DNA of 64,000 nt from contig NZ_QEXM01000003.1 in NCBI RefSeq assembly GCF_004127445.1, positions 171,201 to 235,200 on the forward strand. Reading direction: 5' to 3'. Made by a program: the position numbers and the translations under genes. The notes under the pieces were generated by a model. That model had not been told where the DNA came from and did no database searches. It saw only the letters and a list, made by a program, of their open reading frames with translations. Numbering within the stretch: the stretch's first letter is position 1; each line of letters starts with the position of its first letter. This document shows, in pieces, positions 1-8,983 of the stretch. The stretch comes from Streptomyces alfalfae (GTDB lineage: Bacteria > Actinomycetota > Actinomycetes > Streptomycetales > Streptomycetaceae).

Positions 1-864
1 GTTGAGGTCGCCCGCGGTGGAGATGACGTCGCCGGCCGCGCCGAGCCAGGTCATGTTCTGTTCGGTGGCGTCGACGACGGGTGCGTCGGGGGCCTCCTGG
101 TGCAGCCGCGAGTAGCCGACCGGGTGCGGCTTCGGCATCCGGGGGTCGGCGCCGGGGAACGAGGTGCCGCGCAGCTTCAGCGGGCGGATGAGGCGGCGGG
201 TGACCTCGCGCTCGTAGGTGCGGCCGGTCGCCTTCTCGATGACCATCCCGGCGATCACGTAGTTGGTGTTGGAGTACAGCGGGTTCTTCTCCGGGTCGGG
301 GTGGGGCGGCTGCTTCAGGGCCAGCGCCACCAGGTCCTCGGGGGCGTGGTCGTCGTAGCGGTGCTCGGGGAAGCCGGGGCCCGCGGCGTCGTGCGCGAAC
401 CGCGGGTCGTCGGTGTGGCTCGCGATACCGCTGGTGTGGTTCAGGAGCTGCCGCAGGGTGATCTCGCCGCCGTCGTAGCCGTTGCCCCGCACCAGGCCGG
501 GCAGCCACTTCTCGACCGTGTCGTCCAGGTCGAGCCTCCCCTCCGCCTCCAGCTGGAGCAGGACGGTCGCGATGAACGTCTTGGTGATGCTGGCCCCGCG
601 GAAGTGGTCACCGGCCGAACGCGCACGCCCCGTGGCGGTGTCCGCGTGCCCGGCGGCCCCGAACCACGTCGCCGCGCCGTCCCGGGCCAGCGCGGCCACC
701 CCGGGCTGACCGCCCTTGTCGATCAGGTCGTTCAGCGCCCTCGCGGTGGCCGTGTGCCCCGGTCCCCGCTCCGCCGCCTGTGCGGCCGGGGTGAGCGTCG
801 CCGCGCCCAGGGCCCCCGTCACGGCCAGTGCGAGCAGAGCGGTACGTGCGGCTCGTCGCTTCAT
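1..864 (-). CDS. Secreted serine hydrolase, beta-lactamase/DD-peptidase class C fold (3' part missing)
   Basis: The gene runs off the left edge, so only the first 288 codons are visible and the C-terminus is lost. Residues 1-31 form a Sec signal peptide (MKRR, hydrophobic core, AQA-A cleavage region). The SxxK catalytic motif is SITK at about 92-95 and the Tyr motif YSN is at about 197-199, followed by the hydrophobic stretch usual in class C beta-lactamase-related DD-peptidases such as Streptomyces R61. The third motif (HxG/KTG) would lie outside the window. This fold cleaves D-Ala-D-Ala peptides, beta-lactams or esters at the cell surface; the substrate cannot be read from the sequence. It is divergent from the FG-GAP gene. 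The start is an ATG directly before the signal peptide. Confidence 0.85.
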   Translation of the reverse strand, partial: MKRRAARTALLALAVTGALGAATLTPAAQAAERGPGHTATARALNDLIDKGGQPGVAALARDGAATWFGAAGHADTATGRARSAGDHFRGASITKTFIATVLLQLEAEGRLDLDDTVEKWLPGLVRGNGYDGGEITLRQLLNHTSGIASHTDDPRFAHDAAGPGFPEHRYDDHAPEDLVALALKQPPHPDPEKNPLYSNTNYVIAGMVIEKATGRTYEREVTRRLIRPLKLRGTSFPGADPRMPKPHPVGYSRLHQEAPDAPVVDATEQNMTWLGAAGDVISTAGDLN

Positions 865-1081
865 GTGTCTCGTCTCCCGAGTGACTTACGGGGCCGGTGG
901 GGCCCTGTGGTGCGGGTGACGCCGAACTCCGGCCGCGGGGTTGCTCGTTGCCCGCCGCCGCTCCCCACCTCCCCGCCCGGAGGACATCACCGGGGATTCC
1001 GGGATCTTGGCTGATATACGCTGCTGCTACTTTCCCGGCAGAGCGCCGGGAGGGACATCAAGCCCGGGGGGGCTCACTCGT

Positions 1082-3271
1082 ATGACCAGGCAATCCCGCG
1101 CGCTCCTGAGAAGCGCGCTTCCGAAGAGTGTGCTGGTGTCGGCGCTCGCGCTGAGCGTCATCGCGCCGTACGCCCAGGCGGCGCCCGCGTCGGCGACCGC
1201 GGCCGTCCCCGCCGGCATCGGCCCGTGGACGGCGCCGAAGGAACTGGCCGGGGTCACCGCCGTGGTCGACCTGAAGTCGGCCCGCGACGGCAGCGTGGCC
1301 GGACTCTTCACGCGGGACGGCGAGACCGTCCTCTCGGTGCTCCCCGCGGGCAGCACCACCTGGGGCGCGGCCACTCCCGCGCCGGCCGCCCGGCTCCAGC
1401 GCACCGACGACGGCGCCGTCTCGCTGCTCTGGTGGGAGGGCGCGGCCGACGGCGGGACCCGCACGCTCAAGATGTCGCGCCTCGCGGCGGACGGCGGCGA
1501 CTTCACACCCGCCGAGACCGTCACCACGGGCACGCTCGCCCAGGACCAGGTCCACTCACGCACCCAGGTCACCACGCTCGCGGCCAACGCCGAGGGCCAC
1601 CAGGCCGTCGCGTGGATGGACGCGGAGCACCGCCTGACCGTCGTGGAGCGGCCGGGCCCCGACGGCGCCTGGTCGACGCCGAAGACCCTCGACCAGCTGC
1701 CCGACCCGATCGTCCGCGACGACAACGTCTACGACTACGTCCTGCACGACATGCGCGTGGCCGTCGACCCCGCGGGCACGGTCGGAGTGCTCTGGGGCGG
1801 CAACAGCCGCTACACGGGCGACGGCGTCGACCCGGACCCGTCGGCGTACCAGTGGCACTACAAGTACCTGGAGAAGCCGGCGGGCGCCGACGCCGCCTGG
1901 ACCGCCCCCCGGGACGTGCCGCAGCTCGGCGAGCAGCCCGGACAGGTCACGCTGGCCGCCCACCCGCAAGGCGGTTTCCACCTCCTGGAGAACGGCTCCT
2001 ACGCGCGCAAGGCGGCCGGGGCCGCGGAGTGGGGCCCGGCGGAGCCGGTGGGGATCGGCTCCCAGTCGCACGTGCCCGCCGAGCTGCACACCGCCGCGAA
2101 CGGCGACGTCACGGCCGTCGGCATGCAGGGCTCGGGTGCTCCCGGCGTCGCCACCCGCCTCGCCTCGCGCGGCAGTTGGGGCGAGACCCGGAAGCTGGCG
2201 TCGAACGTCGTGTCGGACTCGGTGAGCTCCGTGGCGACCGCGGGCGCCGTCGTCGTCACGTACACGCAGAAGCGCTTCGAGCTCGGCCGCACCGTGCGCC
2301 AGGACTTCGTCGCCCAGACCGTCGAGGGCGGTGACGTGGCGAAGCCGCGCACGCTCAACGCCCTGACCAAGGACACCGGGAGCACCGGCCGCGTGGCCGC
2401 CGACGCCAAGGGCCGCCCGGTGGCGGTGTGGACGCAGGCGGCCGCCGACGGCGGCACGCGCGCCGCGTACACCGCGACGACGGGCGCACGCGCCCTGCCC
2501 CGGTGGCACGACTACGCCGACTCCGCGCGGGGTGACGTCGTCGGCCTGTCGCCCAGTGACTCGATGAGGCTCTACACCGGGGACACCGCCAACCCGACGG
2601 AGACGTTCTCGGTGTCGCCGTGGAAGGACACGACGCGGGTCGTGCCGTTCGGCGACTTCGACGGCGACCGCTGCAACGACATGGTCGTGCGGCTGCCGGA
2701 GGGCGAGGTCAGGCTGTACACCCCGGTGTGCGGGGGCGGGCTGCCCGCGCCCGAATCGGAGCACAAGCGGCTCGCCCGCGACTGGAGCAAGTACGACACG
2801 CTGTTCGCGAGCGGCGACCAGACCGGCGACGGCCGCCCCGACCTGCTGGCCCGCGACAAAGCCACCGGTGACGTCTACCGCTACACCCACGACGGCGCCG
2901 GGGGCTTCGAGGCGCGCGTGAAGATCCGCTCCGCCTGGACCGGCTACAAGAAGGTCGTCGGCGCCGGGGACCTGAACGGCGACGGCCTCGGCGACGTGCT
3001 CGCCCTCGACGACGCCGGGGTCCTGTGGCGCTACGACGGCCTGTCCACCGGCAAGCTGAAGGACCGCGTCCGCGTCTTCAAGGACTGGGGGTCCACGTAC
3101 ACGGACGTCATCGGCGCGGGTGACGTCGACGGCGACGGCAAGCAGGACCTGCTCTCGCGCGACACCTCCGACCGCGTGTGGCTCAACGCGGGCGACGGCG
3201 ACGGCACCTTCCAGAACCGGGTCGCCTTCGGTGACGCGAGCTACTGGAAGGGGTGGACGTCCCTCGGCTGA
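1082..3271 (+). CDS. Secreted FG-GAP/VCBS repeat protein
   Basis: A 729-residue exported protein. I chose the ATG at 1082 because it begins a clear Sec signal peptide (MTRQSRALLR, hydrophobic core, AQA-AP cleavage region); an upstream in-frame ATG at 941 would add an Arg/Pro-rich stretch without signal character. Residues of about 45-500 look like repeated beta-strand units of a propeller. The last 200 or so residues hold four FG-GAP/VCBS repeats with the calcium-loop pattern D-x-(D/N)-G-D (for example GDFDGDRCND, GDLNGDGLGD, GDVDGDGKQD). Such proteins are extracellular beta-propellers that bind calcium and often carbohydrate or protein surfaces. No catalytic domain is visible. The gene stands alone and ends at a hairpin shared with the convergent M1 peptidase gene. 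The molecular role is unknown. Confidence 0.8.
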   Translation: MTRQSRALLRSALPKSVLVSALALSVIAPYAQAAPASATAAVPAGIGPWTAPKELAGVTAVVDLKSARDGSVAGLFTRDGETVLSVLPAGSTTWGAATPAPAARLQRTDDGAVSLLWWEGAADGGTRTLKMSRLAADGGDFTPAETVTTGTLAQDQVHSRTQVTTLAANAEGHQAVAWMDAEHRLTVVERPGPDGAWSTPKTLDQLPDPIVRDDNVYDYVLHDMRVAVDPAGTVGVLWGGNSRYTGDGVDPDPSAYQWHYKYLEKPAGADAAWTAPRDVPQLGEQPGQVTLAAHPQGGFHLLENGSYARKAAGAAEWGPAEPVGIGSQSHVPAELHTAANGDVTAVGMQGSGAPGVATRLASRGSWGETRKLASNVVSDSVSSVATAGAVVVTYTQKRFELGRTVRQDFVAQTVEGGDVAKPRTLNALTKDTGSTGRVAADAKGRPVAVWTQAAADGGTRAAYTATTGARALPRWHDYADSARGDVVGLSPSDSMRLYTGDTANPTETFSVSPWKDTTRVVPFGDFDGDRCNDMVVRLPEGEVRLYTPVCGGGLPAPESEHKRLARDWSKYDTLFASGDQTGDGRPDLLARDKATGDVYRYTHDGAGGFEARVKIRSAWTGYKKVVGAGDLNGDGLGDVLALDDAGVLWRYDGLSTGKLKDRVRVFKDWGSTYTDVIGAGDVDGDGKQDLLSRDTSDRVWLNAGDGDGTFQNRVAFGDASYWKGWTSLG

Positions 3272-3304
3272 GCCGCGGCATCCGCCCTCCGGCCGACCGG
3301 CTTC

Positions 3305-3332
3305 GGGGCCGCCCCGCACGGGTGGCGGCCCC
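3305..3332. terminator. Bidirectional hairpin terminator
   Basis: A 9-bp GC-only stem, GGGGCCGCC at 3305-3313 with GGCGGCCCC at 3324-3332 and a 10-base loop, lies between two convergent stops at 3271 and 3341. There is no T-tract, which is common for actinomycete terminators. Confidence 0.6.
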
Positions 3333-3340
3333 GGAACGGA

Positions 3341-4753
3341 TCAGTCCGGCTTTCCCGGCTCGTAGAGCCACGTCGCGAACAGGTCGGAGAGATCCGCTCC
3401 CGACTTCTCCTCGCAGAGGGCGATGAAGTCCTCGGTGCGGGCGTTCTGGTGGCGATGCTGACGCGTCCAGGTCCGGAGGACGTCGAAGAAGACGTCGTCC
3501 CCGATCTCCTCGCGCACCTTGTGCAGCGTCATGGCGCCCCTGCCGTACACCGGCGGGTCGGAGGTGCGGGGGCCGCTGGGCGGGGCCGCCGGGGGGAAGT
3601 CCCAGATCCCCTCGCTCTCGGGGTGGCTGCCGTCGTGGAAGGCGTCGAAGATCTCGTCGGCGGTGTCGCCGTCGTGGTCCTCCTGCCAGAGCCACTCCGC
3701 GTACGTGGCGAAGCCCTCGTTGAGCCACATGTCCTTCCACTCGCGCGGGGTCACGGAGTTGCCGAACCACTGGTGGGCCAGTTCGTGCACCACCAGCGTG
3801 TCCTCGGGCGCCTCGTCGAAGTAGGGCCGCGTCTGGGTCTCCAGGGCGTAGCCGAGGCCGGGCAGATGGTCCACGGTGGCCCCCACCGAGGAGAAGGGGT
3901 AGGGCCCGAAGCGCTCGCTCGCCCAGTCGGTGACCTCGGGCACCAGGTCCTCGACGCCCTCGGCGTCCTCGGCCTCGTCGGGGTCCACGGCGATGTGCAC
4001 GGGGATGCCGTCGGAGGTCCGGCCCTGGTGCAGGTCGAAGTAGCCGACGGTCACGTTGGCCAGGTAGCCGGCCATGGGCTCCTCGCTGCGCCAGTGGCTG
4101 GTGACGCGCTTGCCCTCGTCCTCCTCCTTGCGCGGCTCGCCGTTGCTCACCACGTCGTACGGGTCGCCGTCCTCGTCCTTGGGCACGGAGACCGTGATGT
4201 CGTAGGCGGCCTTGTCGGAGGGGTGGTGGTTGCCGGGGAACCACGTCATGGAGCCGGTCGGTTCGCCCAGCGCGGTCGAGCCGTCGTCGGTCTCGATCCA
4301 GCCCTCGACCCCCCCGTCGGCGTCCTCGATCATCCTCGGCGTTCCGTCGTAGGTGACGGTCGTCTCGAAGGTCGCGCCGTCCCGCACGGTCTTCTCGGGC
4401 GTCAGCACCAGCTCGTTCTTCTCGCGCGTGAAGCGGGCCTTCGCGCCGTCCACTTCGGCACGGCGCACCGTCAGGCCCGCGAGGTCGAGGTCGAAGCGGC
4501 TCAGGTCCTGGGTGGCGCGGGCGGTGATGACCGCGGTGGCCTTGAGGTGGTTGGTCTCGGGGACGTAGTCGAGGGTCAGGGCGTAGTGCGCGACGTCGTA
4601 GCCGCCGTTGCCCAGCTCCGGAAAGAGGGCGTCCCCGGCCCCGCGGGCGCCCGGCCGGCCCGCCGGGGTCTCGTCGCCTGGGCCCGTGCAGGCGGCTCCC
4701 GCCACCAGGGCGAGTGCGGTCAACCACGCGTACGGCCGTATGTGTCGGCTCAT
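3341..4753 (-). CDS. M1 family zinc metallopeptidase, exported
   Basis: A 470-residue member of the aminopeptidase N-like (M1, gluzincin) family. The zinc motif HELAH with its downstream glutamate (NEGFATYAEW) is intact. The exopeptidase loop equivalent to GxMEN reads ALETQ, as in short bacterial M1 peptidases. The N-terminus is a signal sequence followed by Cys (AGAAC), suggesting a surface lipoprotein, though the lipobox is not ideal. It is shorter than full aminopeptidase N (about 850 residues) because the large C-terminal helical domain is absent. It would trim N-terminal residues from peptides outside the membrane. It is convergent with the FG-GAP gene and downstream of the YbdK-type ligase gene, with 140 bases between them. 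Confidence 0.88.
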   Translation of the reverse strand: MSRHIRPYAWLTALALVAGAACTGPGDETPAGRPGARGAGDALFPELGNGGYDVAHYALTLDYVPETNHLKATAVITARATQDLSRFDLDLAGLTVRRAEVDGAKARFTREKNELVLTPEKTVRDGATFETTVTYDGTPRMIEDADGGVEGWIETDDGSTALGEPTGSMTWFPGNHHPSDKAAYDITVSVPKDEDGDPYDVVSNGEPRKEEDEGKRVTSHWRSEEPMAGYLANVTVGYFDLHQGRTSDGIPVHIAVDPDEAEDAEGVEDLVPEVTDWASERFGPYPFSSVGATVDHLPGLGYALETQTRPYFDEAPEDTLVVHELAHQWFGNSVTPREWKDMWLNEGFATYAEWLWQEDHDGDTADEIFDAFHDGSHPESEGIWDFPPAAPPSGPRTSDPPVYGRGAMTLHKVREEIGDDVFFDVLRTWTRQHRHQNARTEDFIALCEEKSGADLSDLFATWLYEPGKPD

Positions 4754-4893
4754 TGCTGTCTCCCCCTGTGCGGCACGTCCATATGATCATGGACCATACG
4801 GGTACAGCAGAGCCGACCAGGGCGTATCGCCCCTCGCGTGCGGAGGGCCGCGCGGCACGACGGCCACACGGCTCCGGCGCAGGGGCCCCTCCG

Positions 4894-5988
4894 TCAGGTG
4901 GCCACCGTCTCGCCGGTGATCAGCCGGGTCAGGCCGGGCAGACCGCCCTCGGCGTGGGCGCGGCGCTGACGGTCGGCGGGGGTGCCCTCCTGGAGCAGCC
5001 GGTGCACCAGCGAGGTCACCTCCCGGGTGTCCCCGGCCTCGTCGAGGGCCGGGGTGAGGTGGTCGAGCAGCATGCACAGGACGTCGCCCGCCCTGCGCGA
5101 CCGGCCGTCCGGATCGACCAGCCGGCCGCTCAGGCCGTGCCGTGCGGCGTGCCAGTTCATGGCCTGGAGCAGTTCGTGCGGGCAGTCGGGGAGCGGGACG
5201 CCGGCCTTCTGCTCGCGCAGAGCGGTGGCGACGAGCGCCCTGACGATCCCGGCGAACATCACCGCCGCGTCGGCGCGGAGCTGCACGTCGGCGCAGCGCA
5301 CCTCGATCGTGGGGTACCGCTCGGAGAGGCGGGCCTGCCAGTAGAGCTGGCCGGTGTCGGTGATGATGCCGGTGTCCATGAGGGACTTGATGCGGCTGTC
5401 GTGGTCGGCGAGCGAGGTGAAGCGGGGCGGCGGGCCGCTGACGGCCCAGCGGCCGAACATGACGGTGCGCCAGCTCGCCCAGCCGGTGTCCTTGCCGTCC
5501 CAGAAGGGGGAGTTCGCGGACATGGCGACCAGGACGGGCAGCCAGATCCTGACCCTGCTCAGGACGGCGACGCCGGTCTCCTTGTCCGGGACGGCCGCGT
5601 GCACGTGCATGCCGTTGACCAGGTGTTCGGCCACGAGCTGCGGGGCATGGGTGCGCAGGGCCAGATAGCGGGCGTTCCGCGTCACCGGTACGGGCGCCTC
5701 CGTCCGGAACGGCGCGACGGCGCTCGCGGCGATGCGGCAGCCGTGCTTCTCGGCCGCGGTGCCGAGGGCGTGCCGGAGCCTCAGCAGGTGGCCGCCGACC
5801 TCGTCCAGGTCGGTGCAGACGGGCGTGGCGACCTCCACCTGGGCCTGGAGCAGTTCCGACTGGACCTCACCGTCCTCCGCGATGGGCCCGAGTCCGGCAG
5901 CCGCCCGCACCTGGTCCGCGAGCGGCACCGGCAGGCAGGTTCCCGGATCGAGCAGCAAGTACTCTTCCTCGACCCCAATCGTGATCAT
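4894..5988 (-). CDS. Carboxylate-amine ligase, YbdK-type glutamate-cysteine ligase family
   Basis: About 364 residues of the GCS2/YbdK family, whose members have weak gamma-glutamylcysteine ligase activity or ligate other amines. The N-terminal signature [10 protein letters not shown], the early metal-binding Glu residues and the [12 protein letters not shown] block around the middle ([10 protein letters not shown]) identify it. I start at the ATG at 5988, just before ITIGVEEEY; an in-frame ATG at 6012 would add eight residues. It is divergent from the decarboxylase gene, with about 110 bases between the starts. A second, distinct glutamate-cysteine ligase (EgtA) lies at 18.9 kb, so this copy is probably not needed for ergothioneine. 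Its true acid and amine substrates are unknown. Confidence 0.82.
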   Translation of the reverse strand: MITIGVEEEYLLLDPGTCLPVPLADQVRAAAGLGPIAEDGEVQSELLQAQVEVATPVCTDLDEVGGHLLRLRHALGTAAEKHGCRIAASAVAPFRTEAPVPVTRNARYLALRTHAPQLVAEHLVNGMHVHAAVPDKETGVAVLSRVRIWLPVLVAMSANSPFWDGKDTGWASWRTVMFGRWAVSGPPPRFTSLADHDSRIKSLMDTGIITDTGQLYWQARLSERYPTIEVRCADVQLRADAAVMFAGIVRALVATALREQKAGVPLPDCPHELLQAMNWHAARHGLSGRLVDPDGRSRRAGDVLCMLLDHLTPALDEAGDTREVTSLVHRLLQEGTPADRQRRAHAEGGLPGLTRLITGETVAT

Positions 5989-6096
5989 GCGTCCCGAGTA
6001 CCCCCGGATCAAAGTGACTAATCGGACATGTTACGCCGCACCGCCGTTCGGGACAGTGTGGTTTTTGCCCGGATCACGGAGGGAACCCGGAGTGCC

Positions 6097-7563
6097 ATGG
6101 ACCACTCACAGGCACCCGTGCTCGACGCGCTGACCGCGTACCACTCGGAAGGGCAGACTCCGTTCACCCCGCCCGGCCACAAGCAGGGACGCGGCGCCGA
6201 CCCCCGGGTGCGCGCGGTCCTCGGGGACGCCGTGTTCCGCTCCGACGTCCTCGCCACCAGCGGCCTGGACGACCGCATGTCCTCCAAGGGCGTGCTCAGC
6301 AGGGCCCAGGAGCTGATGGCCGACGCCGTGGGCGCCGAGCACACCTTCTTCTCGACCTGCGGCAGCTCCCTGTCGGTCAAGGCCGCCATGCTCTCTGTGG
6401 CGGGACCGCACGAGAAGCTGCTCGTGGGGCGTGACGCGCACAAGTCCGTCGTCTCCGGCCTCGTCCTCGCGGGCATCGTGCCGATCTGGGTGGACCCCCA
6501 GTGGGACGCCGAGCGCCATCTGGCCCACCCGCCGTCCGCCGACGCCTTCCGCGCCGCCCTGGCCGAGCACCCCGACGCCCGCGGCGCCCTCGTCACCACG
6601 CCGACGCCGTACGGCACCTGCTCCGACCTCGCCGCCATCGCGGAGGTCTGCCACGGGCACGGCGTGCCGCTCGTCGTCGACGAGGCGTGGGGCGCGCATC
6701 TGCCGTTCCACCCCGACCTGCCGACCTGGGCCATGGACGCGGGGGCGGACGTGTGCGTCACCTCCGTGCACAAGATGGGCTCCGGGCTCGAACAGGGCTC
6801 GGTCTTCCACCTCCAGGGCGACCTGGTCCAGGCCGAGGTGCTCAAGAACCGCGAGGACCTGCTCGGCACGACCAGCCCCTCCGTGCTGCTCTACGCGGCG
6901 CTCGACGGCTGGCGCCGCCAGATGGTGGAGCACGGCCGCGCCCTCTTCGACGACGCCCTCGCCCTGGCCGGAACCGTACGGGCCAGGATCGGCGACATCG
7001 AGGGCATGCACGTCCACGGGCGCGAGGACTTCTGCGGGCCCGGCCGCGCGCACGACCTCGACCCCCTCCAGGTCATCGTGGACATCACCGGTCTGGGCAC
7101 CACGGGCTACCGGGTCGCCGACTGGATCCGCGAGCACCACCACATCAACCTGCACCTGTCCGACCACCGGCGCACCAGCGCCCAGCTCACCCACGCGGAC
7201 GACGCCGACGCCACGGAGAAGCTGATCACCGCGCTCCGCGACGTCGCGGCCCACGCCGACGAGCTGCGGCCCGCGGGCCCGATCGACGTCCCCGACCCGG
7301 CCTCGCTCCGCCTCGAACAGGTCATGCTGCCGCGTGACGCCTTCTTCGGGCGCGTCGAGCAGGTGCCGTGGGAGAAGGCCGTCGGCCGCGTCACCGCCGA
7401 GATGCTCACGCCCTACCCGCCCGGCATCCCGGCCGCGCTCCCCGGCGAGAAGCTCAACCACGAGGTGCTGCGGTACCTGCGCGAGGGCGTGGACGCCGGG
7501 ATGGTCGTGCCGGACGCGGCCGACACCGAGGTCAAGACCGTGCGGGTGTCGGTGGAGGACTGA
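6097..7563 (+). CDS. PLP-dependent Orn/Lys/Arg decarboxylase family enzyme
   Basis: A 488-residue fold-type I PLP enzyme of the short Orn/Lys/Arg decarboxylase type. The PLP lysine lies in SVHKMGSGLEQ. Upstream blocks match the family: TPPGHKQGRG near the N-terminus, the phosphate-binding STCGSSLS, and VVDEAWGAH with the Asp that contacts the pyridine nitrogen. The C-terminal decarboxylase wing ends in the YPPGIPAALPGE block. It should convert a basic amino acid to its polyamine or diamine; which one is not readable. The ATG at 6097 follows a GGAG motif; the frame is open upstream to an ATG at 6028, but that segment lacks family similarity. The 3' end faces the M20 gene, and a hairpin inside that gene probably stops transcription. 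Confidence 0.85.
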   Translation: MDHSQAPVLDALTAYHSEGQTPFTPPGHKQGRGADPRVRAVLGDAVFRSDVLATSGLDDRMSSKGVLSRAQELMADAVGAEHTFFSTCGSSLSVKAAMLSVAGPHEKLLVGRDAHKSVVSGLVLAGIVPIWVDPQWDAERHLAHPPSADAFRAALAEHPDARGALVTTPTPYGTCSDLAAIAEVCHGHGVPLVVDEAWGAHLPFHPDLPTWAMDAGADVCVTSVHKMGSGLEQGSVFHLQGDLVQAEVLKNREDLLGTTSPSVLLYAALDGWRRQMVEHGRALFDDALALAGTVRARIGDIEGMHVHGREDFCGPGRAHDLDPLQVIVDITGLGTTGYRVADWIREHHHINLHLSDHRRTSAQLTHADDADATEKLITALRDVAAHADELRPAGPIDVPDPASLRLEQVMLPRDAFFGRVEQVPWEKAVGRVTAEMLTPYPPGIPAALPGEKLNHEVLRYLREGVDAGMVVPDAADTEVKTVRVSVED

Positions 7564-7578
7564 CGCGGGGAAGGCTCC

Positions 7579-8808
7579 TCACAGCCCCTGGGCCGCCTTC
7601 TCCCGGAAGGCGGCCCAGGCCCCGTCCCGCACCTCGGCACGGAGCAGCACGTCCGCGGCGGTGCACGCGAGCGCCTCCGCCGCCGCCAGCATCACCGCAC
7701 GGCCGCGCGGACCGGCCGCCGCCCGGGCGAACTCGGGTGTGTGGTCGGAGCCCTCCGAGCCCATGACGGCGACGAACGGGTGGATCGCGGGCACCCGGGT
7801 GCTGACGTTGCCGATGTCCGAGGAGCCCAGGTAGACCCCCGGCGCGGGCTGCGACAAGGCGATGCCCGCCCGCTCCAGGTGGTGCGCGAAGGCCCCGGAG
7901 AGCACGCCGTTGTCCCGGAAGTGCTCGTACCTGCCGCCCACGTCGGTCACCTCCGCCTTCGTACGGGTCGCGTCGGCCACGCCCCGCGCGCAGGAGCGCA
8001 GCTCGTCCGCCAGCTCCGCCAGGGCGGCGCTCGTCCCGCCGCGCAGCCCGAAGAGCCCTTCCGCGTACTCGGGGACGATGTTCGTGGCCCGGCCCCCGTC
8101 CGTGACGATGCCCTGGACGTGCGAGCCCGGCGGCAGCCGCCTGTCCAGGACGCCGAGCGTGTTGAAGAACTGGATCAGCGCGCCGAGCGCGTCGACGCCC
8201 TCCGTGGGGCTGCCGGTCGGATGCGCGGCCCGCCCGTGGAAGCCCACCCTGAGCTGAGCGCTGGCCGTCAGCGGCGCCCACGCCCAGTCGTGGACCCCCG
8301 GATGGAACATCAGCGCCGCGTCGACACCGTCGAACAGGCCCGCCGCCACCTCGGCCACCTTGCCGCCGCCGCTCTCCTCCGCGGGAGTCCCCACGGCCAG
8401 CAGGGTCCCGCCGATCTCCCCGAGCGCGGCCCGCGCGGCCAGGGCGGCGCCGAGACCGGCCGCGGCGATGAGGTTGTGCCCGCACGCGTGGCCGAGCAGC
8501 GGCAGGGCGTCGTACTCCATCAGCAGGGCCACGCGGGGGGCCGGGCCCGAAGGCGTGGCCGTACCGGCGCCCGTGCGGGCGACGAAGGCGGTGGGCAGCC
8601 CCGCGGCGCCGCGCTCCACCTCAAAGCCCTCCCCCTCCAGCTCAGCGGCGAGGAGGCGGGCCGCCCTGTGCTCCTCGTACGCGGTCTCCGGCTCGCGGTG
8701 CAGCGCGAGGCTCACGTCCCAGAGCCGGTCGGCCCTCGCGGCGACCTCCTGGCGGACACGGGCGTACACGGGCTCCATGGCCGGTGCCGCATCAGCGGTG
8801 GTGGACAC
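7579..8808 (-). CDS. M20 family amidohydrolase/peptidase
   Basis: A 409-residue M20D-type metalloamidohydrolase, the family that includes p-aminobenzoyl-glutamate and N-acyl amino acid hydrolases. Metal-binding blocks are visible: LLMEYDALP, then GHACGHN, then TPAEES with the catalytic Glu pair. The dimerisation domain is interrupted as usual (HGRAAHPTGSP), and the last metal ligand His lies in the C-terminal SEGSDHTPEF region. It is predicted to be cytoplasmic because no signal peptide is present. The start is a GTG with GAGGAG about 7 bases upstream. Only 15 bases separate its stop from the stop of the convergent decarboxylase gene. The amide substrate is unknown. Confidence 0.87.
   Translation of the reverse strand: MSTTADAAPAMEPVYARVRQEVAARADRLWDVSLALHREPETAYEEHRAARLLAAELEGEGFEVERGAAGLPTAFVARTGAGTATPSGPAPRVALLMEYDALPLLGHACGHNLIAAAGLGAALAARAALGEIGGTLLAVGTPAEESGGGKVAEVAAGLFDGVDAALMFHPGVHDWAWAPLTASAQLRVGFHGRAAHPTGSPTEGVDALGALIQFFNTLGVLDRRLPPGSHVQGIVTDGGRATNIVPEYAEGLFGLRGGTSAALAELADELRSCARGVADATRTKAEVTDVGGRYEHFRDNGVLSGAFAHHLERAGIALSQPAPGVYLGSSDIGNVSTRVPAIHPFVAVMGSEGSDHTPEFARAAAGPRGRAVMLAAAEALACTAADVLLRAEVRDGAWAAFREKAAQGL
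7587..7619. terminator. Hairpin within the 3' end of the M20 gene
   Basis: A 14-bp perfect stem, CCTGGGCCGCCTTC at 7587-7600 and GAAGGCGGCCCAGG at 7606-7619 with a 5-base loop, lies 24 bases after the decarboxylase stop. It overlaps the last codons of the convergent M20 gene, so one sequence serves as protein code on one strand and as likely terminator for the other. Confidence 0.6.
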
Positions 8809-8983
8809 GTCGGGCTCCTCGGGTCGGGTCGGTCGTCACTGGCGCATCCCCACGTGTTCCCCGAACCGGCCCCGCGCCCACCGCCCGGCCGCTCCTTCCG
8901 GTGGCGGGCCCTCGGAAGCCTGCATAGAACGGGATGAGTTGACGCGCGGGGCGAGAACGTCCCGCTGGAATGGAGAAGCGAAG

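Noticed and set aside
1..864. Beta-lactamase-fold protein as self-resistance factor of the cluster
   Set aside because: It is 30 kb away, separated by many housekeeping genes, and such secreted hydrolases are common in Streptomyces.
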